DNA of 64,000 nucleotides from Neostethus bicornis (taxonomy: Eukaryota > Chordata > Actinopteri > Atheriniformes > Phallostethidae). Of the stretch, positions 54,430 through 64,000 are shown piece by piece; the stretch's first letter is position 1; every line of letters begins with the position of its first letter. The stretch is from assembly GCA_902685375.1 (NCBI GenBank), contig LR738559.1:21617001-21681000 (forward strand), in the 5' to 3' direction. The translations under genes and the position numbers were made by a program. The notes under the pieces were generated by a model. That model did not search any database. It was not told the origin of the DNA and saw only the letters and a list, made by a program, of their open reading frames with translations.

Positions 54430-55488
54430 GGGCTTTTATTTTGAATAAAACCGCATTGTTTTCATATCCAAAAACTCTTGCTGTTTTATAATTAAAGCGC
54501 ACAGCAGCCCTTTAATGACCTTCATGTGCGCCTCCGACACGATACATGCTTATTTACACACTACTTATGTGCACTCCTGTTCATATAAATACCCTCTTCT
54601 TCTCATTCACATTTGTTTTGATACCCAACTAAGTGGGTTTACAACTTTCCTCTAACCTGGCAACACTTTAGGTCCTCTTGATGAAAGAATGCCAAGGAGA
54701 AAGAAGTCTGGGCGCCGCTGCTTGGGATGCTAACCTGCTAGCGTCCATCCCTGTCAGCCTTTCATTCATCTACAGCAGGTATGACATCTTAAAGGAGCCA
54801 TAAAGACTCTAAAGGAGTGAAATCAAATAAATAAAAGAACTACAGAATCTTTACAAAGTAATAATTATTCTTTGATTAAAGACAAACCGACTCTTCCGCT
54901 GCCAGCACGTCCAGACCGGTTTGGAGGTTTGAAAAGCAAAGTTCTGCTTTTATGAGATGATTGTAGGTCACAGATGACTCTGCTGGATTTACCAGTCAGA
55001 ACCGGGCCCAGAACTCCACCCTGTAATTCAGAACTGACCAAGATTCTATGTAAAAGGCCTTTTTTGATTGATCCGTCTGCTTTGAATAAAATGTGGGTCG
55101 AGTTGGAAGGTTTTATTTTTATGAAACGCAGCTGCAGTTTTGTTTTTTTGTGATTCTTTTTAATAAAACATCTGCAACTTTTGTTTTTCACACTTTCCAA
55201 TCCTGCCCAACTAAACTGGGACTAAACCAAAGACCAGGAAGTGCGCGAGTGTTCCCGGTGAGGTTCTTGGTCACACTGTAGGCATTTCAACAATCACATT
55301 AATGATATGAATCTTTGTGAAGACACTGATCACGCTCATCGTTTCTCACAATAATTATCAACAGTAAAATTGTTTTTTTAAAAAGTCAGCGCTTTATTAT
55401 TCTTAAAAATGATCACATTTTTCAGATGATCACTTTCGTCACTACAGCGGAAATGTCCAATATGGAAATAAAATTTCCATATTTATCA
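54430..55488. other. Intergenic, nothing recognised
   Basis: No exon or repeat identified. Confidence 0.4.
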
Positions 55489-55499
55489 ATAAGAAAAAT

Positions 55500-56176
55500 T
55501 CTGTTCCATTCTGTTGTCTTCTGCTCATCCGGGGCCGGGTCGCTGGGGCAACAGCCTCAGACGGGAAGCCCAGGCTTCTCTCACCCCGGCCGCATCCGCC
55601 AGCTCACCCGGAATGTTCCCGAGTTGTTCCCTGGCAAGCTGTGAGACATAGTCTCTCCAGTGGGTCTGGGGTGTGCCTCTTGGTCTCCTCCCAATTGGAC
55701 GTGTCCGAAACACCTCACCAGCGAGGCACTCGGGGGGGCATCCTGACCAGATGCCCGAACCACCCCATCTGGCTCCTCTCGACCTGGAGGAGGAGCGGCT
55801 CGACACCGAGCTCCTCCCTGATGGCAGAGCTCCTCACCCGATCTCAGAGTGAGAGCCCAGCCACCCTGTGGAGGAAGCTCATTTTGTCCACTTGTATCGG
55901 CGATCTCATTCTTTCGGTCATCACCCACAGCTGGTGACCATAGGTGAGGGTAGGAACGTAGATCCTGGTTACCATGGTGATGGTAGGAACGTAGATCCTG
56001 GTTACCATGGTGAGGGTAGGAATGTAGATCCTGGCTACCATGGTGAGGGTAGCAACGTAGATCCTGGTTACCATGGTGAGGGTAGGAATGTAGATCCTGG
56101 TTACCATGGTGAGGGTAGGAACCCAGATCCTGGTTACCATGGTGAGGGTAGGAACGTAGATCGACTATGACGATAG
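55500..56176 (-). mobile_element. LINE-A insertion with array, bounded by target-site duplication
   Basis: An 11-bp direct repeat ATAAGAAAAAT (55489-55499 and 56177-56187) brackets the copy. Minus strand: array, then IYVPTLTYGHQLWVMTERMR, MSFLHRVAGLSL, a frame slip, RCFGHVQLGGDQEAHPRPT and the GC-rich tail to 55500. The 5' truncation falls at the array start. Confidence 0.85.
55938..56160 (-). repeat. 33-bp minisatellite, about seven copies
   Basis: In frame with the LINE: units IWVPTLTMVTR, IYIPTLTMVTR, IYVATLTMVAR and others end in the ancestral IYVPTLTYGHQ. Confidence 0.97.
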
Positions 56177-56267
56177 ATAAGAAAAATCATCTCACATATC
56201 TGTAAGTAAATCTTGTCACATGTGGAACTAATGTGGTTCTGTCACTGGCTGATCAAAAGAATGCTTG

Positions 56268-56700
56268 GAGTCTTCTTCCATCATTTCCCTTCAGGGGTCG
56301 CCACATCAAGTCAGTTTCTTCCATCTAACCCTATCTGCTGCATCCTCTTCGGTCACACCAACTATCTTAATGTCTTCCTTCAGTGCATCCATGAACCTCC
56401 TCTTTGGTCTTCCTCTAGTCCTCTTTCCTGGTGGTTCCAAATCCAGCATCCTTCTTTCTAATGTACTCTCTCTCTCTCCTCTGCACATGTCCAAACCATC
56501 TCAGTCTGACCTCTCTGACTTTAAAACCTCCAACATGTGCTGTTCCCCTGATCCTGTCCATCCTGGTCACTCCCAGAGAGATCCTCAACATCTTCATCTC
56601 TGCTAACTCCATCTATGTTTCCTGTCTTTTCCTCATTGTCTCTAGACCAATCAGCATGGCCTTACCATGGATTCTACACTTTCCCTTTCATTTCATTTAG
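56268..56700 (-). mobile_element. LINE-B 3' fragment
   Basis: Minus strand: ELAEMKMLRISLGVTRMDRI, RGTAHVGGFKVREVRLRWFG, HVQRREREYI, a one-base slip, GKRTRGRPKRRFMDALKEDI and VRWKKLT. The segment multiplied at 52.6 kb is present here once. Confidence 0.82.
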
Positions 56701-58600
56701 AAGAATGTTTGGATCCATGAGTTTTTTAGATCCACTGCACCTCTACTCTCTGATGCAGAGCAGGAGGAGGCGTGTTGTTAAACTTGTTCATATTTTCTAC
56801 TAAACTTTTCCCATGGAAACAAGCTTTTCCAAAAAGGAATGTTTCAATCCTAACTTTGCATGGACAGACCGTGTCTGCCTCTCTCGCCGATTTTTAAGTC
56901 AAACTGTGCAATTTTCTAAATTCCACCCTGTCATTTGTCTGACGCAGGTGGGGCTACAATAGACTCCAATCTAAACAATGCGTGAAATCTTTCTGTCAAA
57001 CCCAGTAATTCAAAATAATTAAGAAAATATCCTAAAGACCGGCAACAAAGAGTTTTAAGTAAAAGTGACGGTAAAATGGATGGAAGTAGTTCAATAGAAA
57101 CGGATGCACCTCGAATGAGGTGACATTATGTTCATATTCTTTATAATAAAGTGAGCTCTTAAAGGATGAAGAATGACAGACAGAGGTTTGGTTTTGTGGA
57201 ATTAGAGGCTGAAAGATGTGCAAGTAGGAACACGTGGACAGAACAGGCTTCACACTGAGGCGTGCACGGGAATGCACACGTCACGTTCAACCAGTCAGTT
57301 TGCAAGCTTTTCCAACCAAAATGCACGAGTGCAAAACTATCTGAACAATCTGCAGTTCTCACGCTGAAACAGTGATGTTTCAATAGGGTTAACTCAAGCC
57401 ACCCCCTCCTCAGGGTCTCTCCTGCTTCAGCTCCCTCTCATCAAACCGTTTCCGTCTGTACTGTAAACGCTCTCCTGGTACTTTCCCCAACGGTCCTCTC
57501 ATTAACACTGAAAAGTGAAACTTCCTCCGAGCAGCAGTGAACAGTTTTTCTGCTCCGACTTTTCCTTCATGAGAAAAGATGCTTCCAGCCATAAAAGTAG
57601 AGCTGTTGCCATAAAACGATTCTAAGTGCTTCCACCCAAACCACCGGTCTAAACTCTCTATATTATAGATTACAGAAGTCCAAAGCAAACAGGAGAAAAT
57701 TACTGGTTCTATTTAAATGCTGTCCTGTGAGATTCTGCTTTGTTGCACACACAAAAGAGACTCAGAGAGATTCAAAATCCCATTTATTACATTCTACACA
57801 TTGATGAACATGGTCAGTCACCTTCTTAACCGTCCTTCCTTTACAGGGTTGATAAATAAGTTATAATAATAAATGTAAATCTTTTTAAAAGAACACGTAC
57901 TGTCAAAGACGTTCTGTGGGTTTCAAAGTAAAAGTAAATCAAAGCTGCTGCTTTTATCAAACTTTATTAATAAAGAACTTTTCAAACATAAAATTACACA
58001 AAATGCTGAAGAAAACAAATAAAAACTCAAACATAATTAAAGTCAAAATCAATAAAACAATAACAAATAAAAAAAAAAACATGCTTTAAAAATCACACAC
58101 ATGCACAAAACACATGGATCAACGTTCACACCCCTATCCCTCGCCTCCGATCCCTCTGATCCCTCCGCCTCCCAGCTTTCCTGATCTCCCCTGAACTGCT
58201 GTTACTGTCTCTTTAACTGAGTTAATAAAACACACATCTGGCCTGATGTTACTGGTGTGGTTCGATCCACACCAGGAGTCAGCCTGCCCATGACTGCAAA
58301 GATCAAACCCCCAGGGGCCACCTACATCCAGGAGGCAAGGGCACCCAGAGAAGCCACCTGGCTGAAGTGAAGGGCCTGCATCACCTAGGCCAGTCAGAGC
58401 CCCACAGCAAGGACCCCTCAGACTGAGCAGGTAGAGGATCCCCATGAGGAAACACTGGGCAAAGAAAAAAAAATAAAACATCACAATAAAAATTAAAACC
58501 AGAAAAACAAGTCAGAATTGTTTAAGAAATTAATCAGAAAAGTAAATCAGAAAAAATAAAACTGTTTTTGTTTATTCTCTGAACCATTTTTTCCCAATGG
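56701..58600. other. Intergenic, nothing recognised
   Basis: 57825-57850 has a scrap of SINE tail (GGTCAGTCACCTTCTTAACC). 58140-58460 is a GC-richer unidentified block. No gene seen. Confidence 0.4.
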
Positions 58601-58607
58601 GGACGCG

Positions 58608-59035
58608 GCCGATCTGTTCCGTTTCGTTCTGTTATCTTACGCTTATCCGGGGCTGGGTCGCAGGGGCAACAGCCTCAGACGGGAAGCCCAGGCTTCTCTC
58701 ACCCCGGCTGCATCCTCCAGCTCACCCAGAAGGATCCCGAGTCATTCCCCAGCCAGCTGTGAGACATAGTCTCTCCAGCACGTCCGGGGTCTGCCTCTTG
58801 GTCTCCTCCCGGTGGGACGTGTCCGAAACATCTCACCAGCAAGGCGCTTTGGGGGGCATCCTGACCAGATGCCTGAACCACCCCATCTGGCTTCTCTCGA
58901 CCTGGAGGAGGAGCGGCTCGACACCGAGCTCCTCCCAGATGACAAAGCTCCTCACCCGATCTCTGCGCGAGCCACCTGGCGGAGGAAGCTCATTTCGGTC
59001 CGCGATCTCGTTATTTTGGTCACCACCCACAGCTG
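58608..59035 (-). mobile_element. LINE-A 3' fragment
   Basis: Minus strand encodes IVIWEELGVEPLLLQVER, QMGWFRHLVRMPP, ARPTGRRPRGRPRTCWRDYV and QLAGE. 3' end near 58608. It joins a SINE at 59040. Confidence 0.8.
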
Positions 59036-59039
59036 GTGG

Positions 59040-59320
59040 ACGCGGCTGATCCTGGCCAATTTCAGGTGTGAGGTGAGATACAGCCCGAACAAGTCGCCAG
59101 TCGGGAACGGGAACACACACGCACTCACTCACTCAACTCACTCACTCAGAGGCCAATTAAGCTAGCATGCATGTTTTTGAAGAGTGGGAGGAAACCGGAG
59201 TACCCGGGGAAAAGTCACACATATATGGGGAGATCATGCAAATGTCCTCCTCTAAGACTCAAACCCCTGACCTTCTTGCTGTGAGGCCACGGTACTAACC
59301 ACTGCACCACTATACAGCCT
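59040..59320 (-). mobile_element. tRNA-headed SINE, inverted
   Basis: Tail ATACAGCCCGAACAAGTCGC, body CTAGCATGCATGTTTTTG and GGAAACCGGAGTACCCGG, head side CCTTCTTGCTGTGAGGCCAC. Confidence 0.72.
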
Positions 59321-59369
59321 TAAAACAAAACTGTGTAAAAGAGACAAACAAACGATATCAATAAACAAT

Positions 59370-59560
59370 AAAATCAAATTTTAGAACCTGAACAAAAATA
59401 AAAATCAAGTAAAAGCCAAGTTAAAAATTGAGTTTTCAGCCTCTTCTTAAAAACATGAACAGTCTCTGCAGCCCTGAGGTCCTCTGGTGGGCTGTTCCAC
59501 AGGCGAGGACCATAATGCTGGAATGATGCCTCACCGTGAGTTTTTGTTCTTACATTTGGT
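59370..59560 (-). mobile_element. LINE-D 3' fragment
   Basis: Minus strand codes NVRTKTHGEASFQHYGPRLW, NSPPEDLRAAETVHVFKKRL and KTQFL, the C-terminus of L2-type LINEs. VRTKTHGE is the ancestral continuation of the segment multiplied at 28.1 kb. Confidence 0.8.
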
Positions 59561-59681
59561 ATCACTAAAAGACCGGTATCAGAGGAATCTCAGGTTCCGT
59601 GAGGGGTCATACGTCACAAGGAGGTGAACTAATAAGAAGGCCGAAGCTCATTAAGACCTTTAGAAACCATTAAAAGAACCT

Positions 59682-59911
59682 TGGGCAGCATGGTGGCGCA
59701 GTGGGTAGCATAGTCGCCTCACAGTAAGTTGTGGGTTTATGTCCCGGGTGGGGACGAGGCTTGGAACTCTGGCCTTTCTGTGTGGAGTTTGCATGTTCTC
59801 CCCATGTCTGTGTGGATTTTCTTCACGTATTTTAGTACCTAAAGAAAACCTCCATCTTCCAAAAACATGCATGCTAGGTTGATTGGCCGATGCCAAATTG
59901 CCCCTAGGAAT

Positions 59912-59948
<37 letters not shown>

Positions 59949-60040
59949 GTTGTATGTTTGTGGCCCTGCGACAGACTGACGACCTGTTCGGGGTGTACCC
60001 TGCCCCTCGCCTTGAATCAGCCAGGATTGGATGATCCTTT
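59682..60040 (+). mobile_element. tRNA-headed SINE
   Basis: CAGCATGGTGGCGCAGTGGG head, GGGTTTATGTCCCGGGTGG, body GTGTGGAGTTTGCATGTTCT and GTTCGGGGTGTACCCTGC. It includes a (GT)n run at 59916-59943. Confidence 0.78.
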
Positions 60041-60074
60041 CTGTACGGGGAGCATCTGTAAGCATGCTCCCTAC

Positions 60075-60320
60075 TCAATGAGTAGGGCGGCCGTCCTGTA
60101 ACCCGAGGGTTGCCGGTTCGATCCCTTGTCTGGAGTTCATGCCAAGGTGTCCTTGAGCAAGACACCGAACCCTCAATATCTCCTGATGGTGGTTTGCACC
60201 TTGCATGGCAGCATGCCAATCAGGCATGAATGTGTGTGTGAATGGGTGAATGTGAGCTGTGATGTAAAACATTTTGAGTGCCACTGGAGAAGTAAAAACA
60301 CTGTATAAGTAGACTCCATT
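60075..60320 (+). mobile_element. SINE with TGTCCTTGAGCAAGAC body
   Basis: Head GTAGGGCGGCCGTCCTGTAA and GGTTGCCGGTTCGATCCCTT, body GTGTCCTTGAGCAAGACACC, tail GTATAAGTAGACTCCATTT. Confidence 0.75.
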
Positions 60321-60855
60321 TCTGTGTGGAGTTTGCATGTTCTCCCCGTGTATGTGTGGGTTTCCTCCTGTTCCGTTCCGTTGTCTTCCGCTCATCCTGG
60401 GCCGAGTCGTGGGGGTAACAGCCTCAGACGGGAAACCCAGGCTTCTCTCACCCCGGCTGCATCCTCCAGCTCACCCAGGAGCATCCCGAGTCGTTCCCCA
60501 GCCAACTGTGAGACATAGTCTCTCCAGCAGATCCGGGGTCTACCTCTCGATCTCTTCCCGGTGGGACGTGCCCGAAACACCTCACCAGCGAGGCGCTCGG
60601 AGGGCATCCTGACCAGATGCCCGAACCACCCCATCTGGCTCCTCTCGACCTGGAGGAGGAGCCACCCTCCCACCCTCCAAAAACATGCATGTCAGGTTGA
60701 TTGGACACTATGAATTGCCCCTAGGACTGAGTTTGTGTGTGTGGCCCTGCTACTGATTGTTGACCTGTTCAAGGTGTATCCTGCCCATCGCCTGAAATCA
60801 GACGGGATAGGCTCCAACTAACCCGTTAGGGTAGCGGTTCAGAAGACAAAATCAT
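60321..60855 (+). mobile_element. tRNA-headed SINE interrupted by LINE-A
   Basis: 60321-60368 (TGTGTGGAGTTTGCATGTTC, GTGGGTTTCCTCCT) and 60664-60855 (CCACCCTCCAAAAACATGCA onward to GGTTCAGAAGAC) are consecutive parts of one SINE body, split by the LINE-A fragment. Confidence 0.68.
60369..60663 (-). mobile_element. LINE-A 3' fragment nested in a SINE
   Basis: Minus strand: LLLQVERSQMGWFGHLVRMP, RARPTGKRSRGRPRICWRDY, QLAGERLGMLLGELEDAAGV and RLLPPRLGPG. One open frame of 93 codons, so rather young. Confidence 0.82.
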
Positions 60856-61740
60856 GTGGCTGAAACTTGACCTTTTAGCTGTATTTAAATGGGGGGTTTT
60901 TTCTGTTTTTTTGTGCCCTGAAATGTTCTGATTAGGGTCCTAAAAACCAAACTAAAGTCGGCTCTTTTTGTTTCTCGTGTTTGATCGTTCGTTCCAGGTG
61001 ATGCCGCACCGCAGTGAGAGAGTAAACGAGGTCAGAAAGAAGACGAGAGCAGAGCTGCAACGTGTCCATAGTTTCACAGGATCATTTCTGCCAGTTTTTC
61101 ATTCCTCCTCCTTCTCTAACATTATGGGATGGGAACACAGCTGGCTTCACAGGCTCCTCAACAGGTTGCTTCTGGTTTCATTGGTTTACAGTCACAAAAA
61201 ATAATATCAGTTTATTCACGTTTCAAATCTGATTTTGTGTTTGACAGAAAAATGTGGGAAAAATTTAGAGTCACATAAAAATATATGAAAGCTTTTTATT
61301 TGATAAGAACAAACAAGAGTGGACTCAGATCTCATCTGTTTTGTTGTAGGTACATCTTATGTCTGATAAAACTGGAGTCACTGCGGGTTTAATGACGTCT
61401 CACATGCAAAAAAAAACCCCTCTTACATCCTCTAACATTTAATCCATGATGTTTTTAAACTCAAACACAAATGATCAAAGCTTCAAAAAGTCTCGTTTTA
61501 AATCTAATGTTGAAATAAAATCATTTAAAGCCAAGCAGAGCCCACATGTTCACAGCATCTGGGTCCAAACGAGCCAAAAAACCCACAAAGAAACCAGGTT
61601 TAAGAGAAATCCTCCTGGATGAGAAGCTGGTGCTAGTCTGTGTGTGAAGGATCCGTCTCCATGCAGACTGAGGCCGAGGCGTACATGTGTCTCTCTGATG
61701 AAGGAGGGGCTCTGGAACCTCCAACATGCAGAAACACACC
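60856..61740. other. col1a1 upstream region, nothing else recognised
   Basis: No exon or repeat identified immediately upstream of the col1a1 promoter. Confidence 0.4.
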
Positions 61741-61764
61741 AGGACCTCCCCAAAACTTCTGGCA

Positions 61765-61770
61765 TATAAA
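61765..61770 (+). promoter_or_regulatory. TATA box of col1a1
   Basis: TATAAA, with transcription probably starting near 61795-61800, where AGTAGGGAGTTTCT resembles the start of the human COL1A1 leader. This leaves a ~138-nt leader. Confidence 0.7.
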
Positions 61771-61903
61771 AGCCAAGCTAAAGCATTTGTTTAGGCAGTA
61801 GGGAGTTTCTGCTGGGGTCTGGATTGGAGTTACACACAGACCGGACCCTACCCTGTATGAGTGGAGTCTGAGGAGAAAAAAAAAGAGGATCCCCCCCTTT
61901 TGA

Positions 61904-61949
61904 CACAAAGAATCTACATGTCTAATATTTAGACATGTTCAGCTTTGTG
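61904..61949 (+). ncRNA. Conserved collagen 5' stem-loop around the start codon
   Basis: CACAAAG (61904-61910) pairs with CTTTGTG (61943-61949) and ACATGTCTA with TAGACATGT, with an internal bulge between the two helices; the ATG (61935) lies in the structure. The same element is known in vertebrate COL1A1, COL1A2 and COL3A1 mRNAs, where LARP6 binds the bulge and couples translation. Confidence 0.85.
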
Positions 61950-63793
61950 GATATTCGGTTAGCGCTTTTGCTCAGCGCATCGGTGCTTTTGGTGAGAGGA
62001 CAAGGCGAGGATGATAGTAAGTACCACTTTCAAACATTTAGAAACTTTTACAGGGATGGTCCCTGGAGGAGGGGGTCCTGAAGGATGCTGGACGGCCTCT
62101 AAGGGATACCAGGCTCCACTCTGATGCTCGACCAGACGCTTGGCTTTTTTTTACTCTCAGATCTGGAGGAAAATTTGGATTTTTTTTTTCCACTGGATGT
62201 TTTTTTTCATATGGTCTGCTCCTCTCCAGTGACATGCACATACATGTTCCCTCCTCCTGCTGGAGCCCAAAGCTGCAGGATCTCTGATGCTCTCAGTTTG
62301 ACTTCAAAACTCAAGATAGAAAATATGATTTTCCCCTTTTTTTATTCACATTTTAGTCTTTTTGAGGAAAAAATAACAACAAATAACCAAAAGAAAGACA
62401 GAAAAAAACATGCTTTTGAGTTTTTTTAAATAAACTTGATAAAAGGATCTTTTTGGATAAAAGTGTTAAACTTTTTCTCAATAATTTGTTGGATTTAAAA
62501 AGAACTGAAAAGTTTTTGGGAATAAATTTGATTAAAAAAAAAAAAAAAAAAGAAGTCACTGGAAAAATTGTTGAAGTGTGACGTCACCAGTCTAGACTTA
62601 ATTTAATCACCAGAAGGAAGGAATTTTTTTCTTTAACAACACTGACACCATGTGGCCAAATACTGGTACTGCATGATGAACAGATTTTCTTCTTTTTTTT
62701 TTTAACTTCCAAGAAAATCAAAGTCAGACCTGCAAATTTTCTTGCTTTTAAACTTTAAGAAAAAACTCCTCAGTTTTTAATTTTACATCAAATAAACCAA
62801 AAAAATCCATCTTTTTTTTCTTACAAACAATTAAATTTTTAGGCTTTAGAAAAACTTTAATTTTCAAAACTTTTCACTTCTTTATTTTTTATTTTACTTC
62901 AATTTAATTCTATTTAATTCATTATTTTATGTAAAGTTTTTATATAAAATGAGAGACTAAACATGTTTGAATCAAAACACAAAAAACCATCAAAGTAACA
63001 TCATTAAAAATGCTCCAAATGATGGAAGATTATCAAAAAAAATTGTGTAACTTTTATGAAATACAATCTTTTCTGGGACAAATTTTTCCATTTTTTTTCA
63101 TTTTATTCCATTTAAAAAAAGCCATGTTTAAACAAACAGTCAATTTTATCATTTTCATGGACAGAATTTCTGCTTAAACGTGTTTAATGGAGGGTTTTGT
63201 CAACTTTTTTTGTTTCAGTTCAGGTTGTTTTTTTTTTAAAGAATCTCCATAAAGTTTTCAAAAACTATCATTTAATTAAATCTTCTGATGAATTTTGATA
63301 AATTTGTCTAAATTCAAGGTCCTTTCAATTGAAAATGAAGCCTTACTTTTCAGGTTTTTTTTAACTTAAATCATTCATTTCTTTACGTTTCATCTAAATT
63401 TTTCGAGACGTGTCGTTTTATATAGATTTTTTTAAAAAAGAAAAGGTTTCAAATGATTTTTTTTCTGGGCTGCTTGATATTGATATAAAATCTGAGATGT
63501 TTCAGATTTTTAACAGGTGTATGTTTTTATTTGAATGATAATATATAATCTATTTTTTTTTTGTAATAATATGCTGTTTTAATCTATCTGTCCATCCCTT
63601 TCAGGCATATTTGGCAGCTGCAGCTCAGGCGGTCAGTCCTACAACGATAAAGATGTCTGGAAACCTGAACCATGTCAGATCTGTGTGTGTGACAGCGGAA
63701 CCATTCTGTGTGACGATGTGATCTGTGAGGACACATCAGAGTGTGAAGACCCCTACATCCCTGATGGAGAGTGCTGCCCTATCTGCCCCAACG
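61935..63793 (+). CDS. col1a1: Collagen type I alpha 1 chain, 5' part (exons 1-2), gene runs off right edge
   Basis: Exon 1 (61935-62016, donor GTAAGT) encodes MFSFVDIRLALLLSASVLLV then RGQGEDD, a signal peptide starting with the MFSFVD of vertebrate COL1A1. Exon 2 (63605-63793, acceptor TTTCAG, donor GTACC) encodes a von Willebrand factor C domain with ten cysteines: SYNDKDVWKPEPCQICVCD, GTILCDDVICED and DGECCPICPN. DVWKPEPC.ICVCD matches the fibrillar collagen N-propeptide. The exons join in phase 1 (A|GC). Intron 1 (62017-63604) is AT-rich with long T runs and no repeats I recognise. The triple-helical and C-propeptide exons lie beyond the window. Teleosts have duplicates (col1a1a/col1a1b); which one this is cannot be told. 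Confidence 0.93.
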
Positions 63794-64000
63794 GTACCCA
63801 CCTCTAAACCACGCCTACAGCGCCACCTGCTGTCAAAAACACACTGAATACACACCGAAAAAAATTCTCTTTTTTTTTTTTATGGATTTTTTTTTGTTTA
63901 CATTTTTATTAAAGTTTAGTTCAAATCAATGTTTTTTTTTCTATAAATATTTTGAATATTTTTTCACATTTTTTCCTGTTTTTGTTGCTTTTGAGCTGTT
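63794..64000 (+). other. col1a1 intron 2, partial
   Basis: Starts with donor GTACCC; T-rich, no further exon before the window ends. Confidence 0.6.

Overview
This is a euchromatic stretch of a ray-finned (teleost) fish genome. The evidence is spliced vertebrate genes with GT-AG introns, some very short (63 bp in retsat), tRNA- and 5S-derived fish SINEs, hAT-, Harbinger- and Tigger-like DNA elements, and many decayed non-LTR retrotransposons (LINEs). No prokaryotic, organellar or viral genes are seen.

Host genes, left to right: (1) the first three coding exons of a secreted lipocalin, minus strand, running off the left edge (982 to 77); (2) gngt2, a cone-type transducin gamma subunit, two coding exons, plus strand (7771-8093); (3) retsat, all-trans-retinol 13,14-reductase, eleven exons, plus strand (13197-23420), giving a continuous 613-residue protein; (4) the first two coding exons of col1a1, plus strand (61935-63793), with a TATA box and the conserved 5' stem-loop around its start codon, running off the right edge. 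Lipocalins often carry retinoids, gngt2 serves cone vision and RetSat acts on retinol, so three neighbours touch retinoid or visual biology; this may be coincidence. About 38 kb between retsat and col1a1 has no gene I can recognise, only two weak exon-like fragments near 26.5 and 31.5 kb.

The rest is mobile DNA. I use four private labels for the LINE families because I cannot assign database names. LINE-A: C-terminal region with RPTGRRPRGRPRT and the segment SIYVPTLTYGH. LINE-B: C-terminal region with RWFGHVQRRERE. LINE-C: Maui/L2-like, with KAAGTDGISP and SDDSAVV. LINE-D: L2-like, with HYGPRLWNS. Full-length copies are absent.

The most striking feature is tandem repetition inside these LINEs. 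A 33-bp unit (11 codons, IYVPTLTMVTR in the LINE sense) forms nine arrays at 2.6, 8.6, 11.6, 18.8, 22.6, 24.0, 30.2, 36.3 and 55.9 kb, roughly 130 copies in all. Each sits at the same codon position of a LINE-A copy, and several are in frame with the flanking LINE protein. The unit appears to derive from the LINE's own 33 bp there, with one compensated indel. Other LINE copies carry other arrays: 69 bp in LINE-D at 28.1 kb, 38 bp in LINE-B at 52.6 kb, and 12 bp with a 420-bp higher-order period in a LINE-C-like remnant at 46.9-47.8 kb. Period lengths divisible by three make long open frames on both strands; these are not host proteins.

Other structures of note are a 3.1-kb element with ~303-bp terminal inverted repeats at 41.4-44.5 kb, a Harbinger-like element at 3.8-5.5 kb, a hAT-like element at 6.3-7.15 kb, and an inverted pair of exon-like ~300-bp blocks at 10.4 and 20.9 kb.
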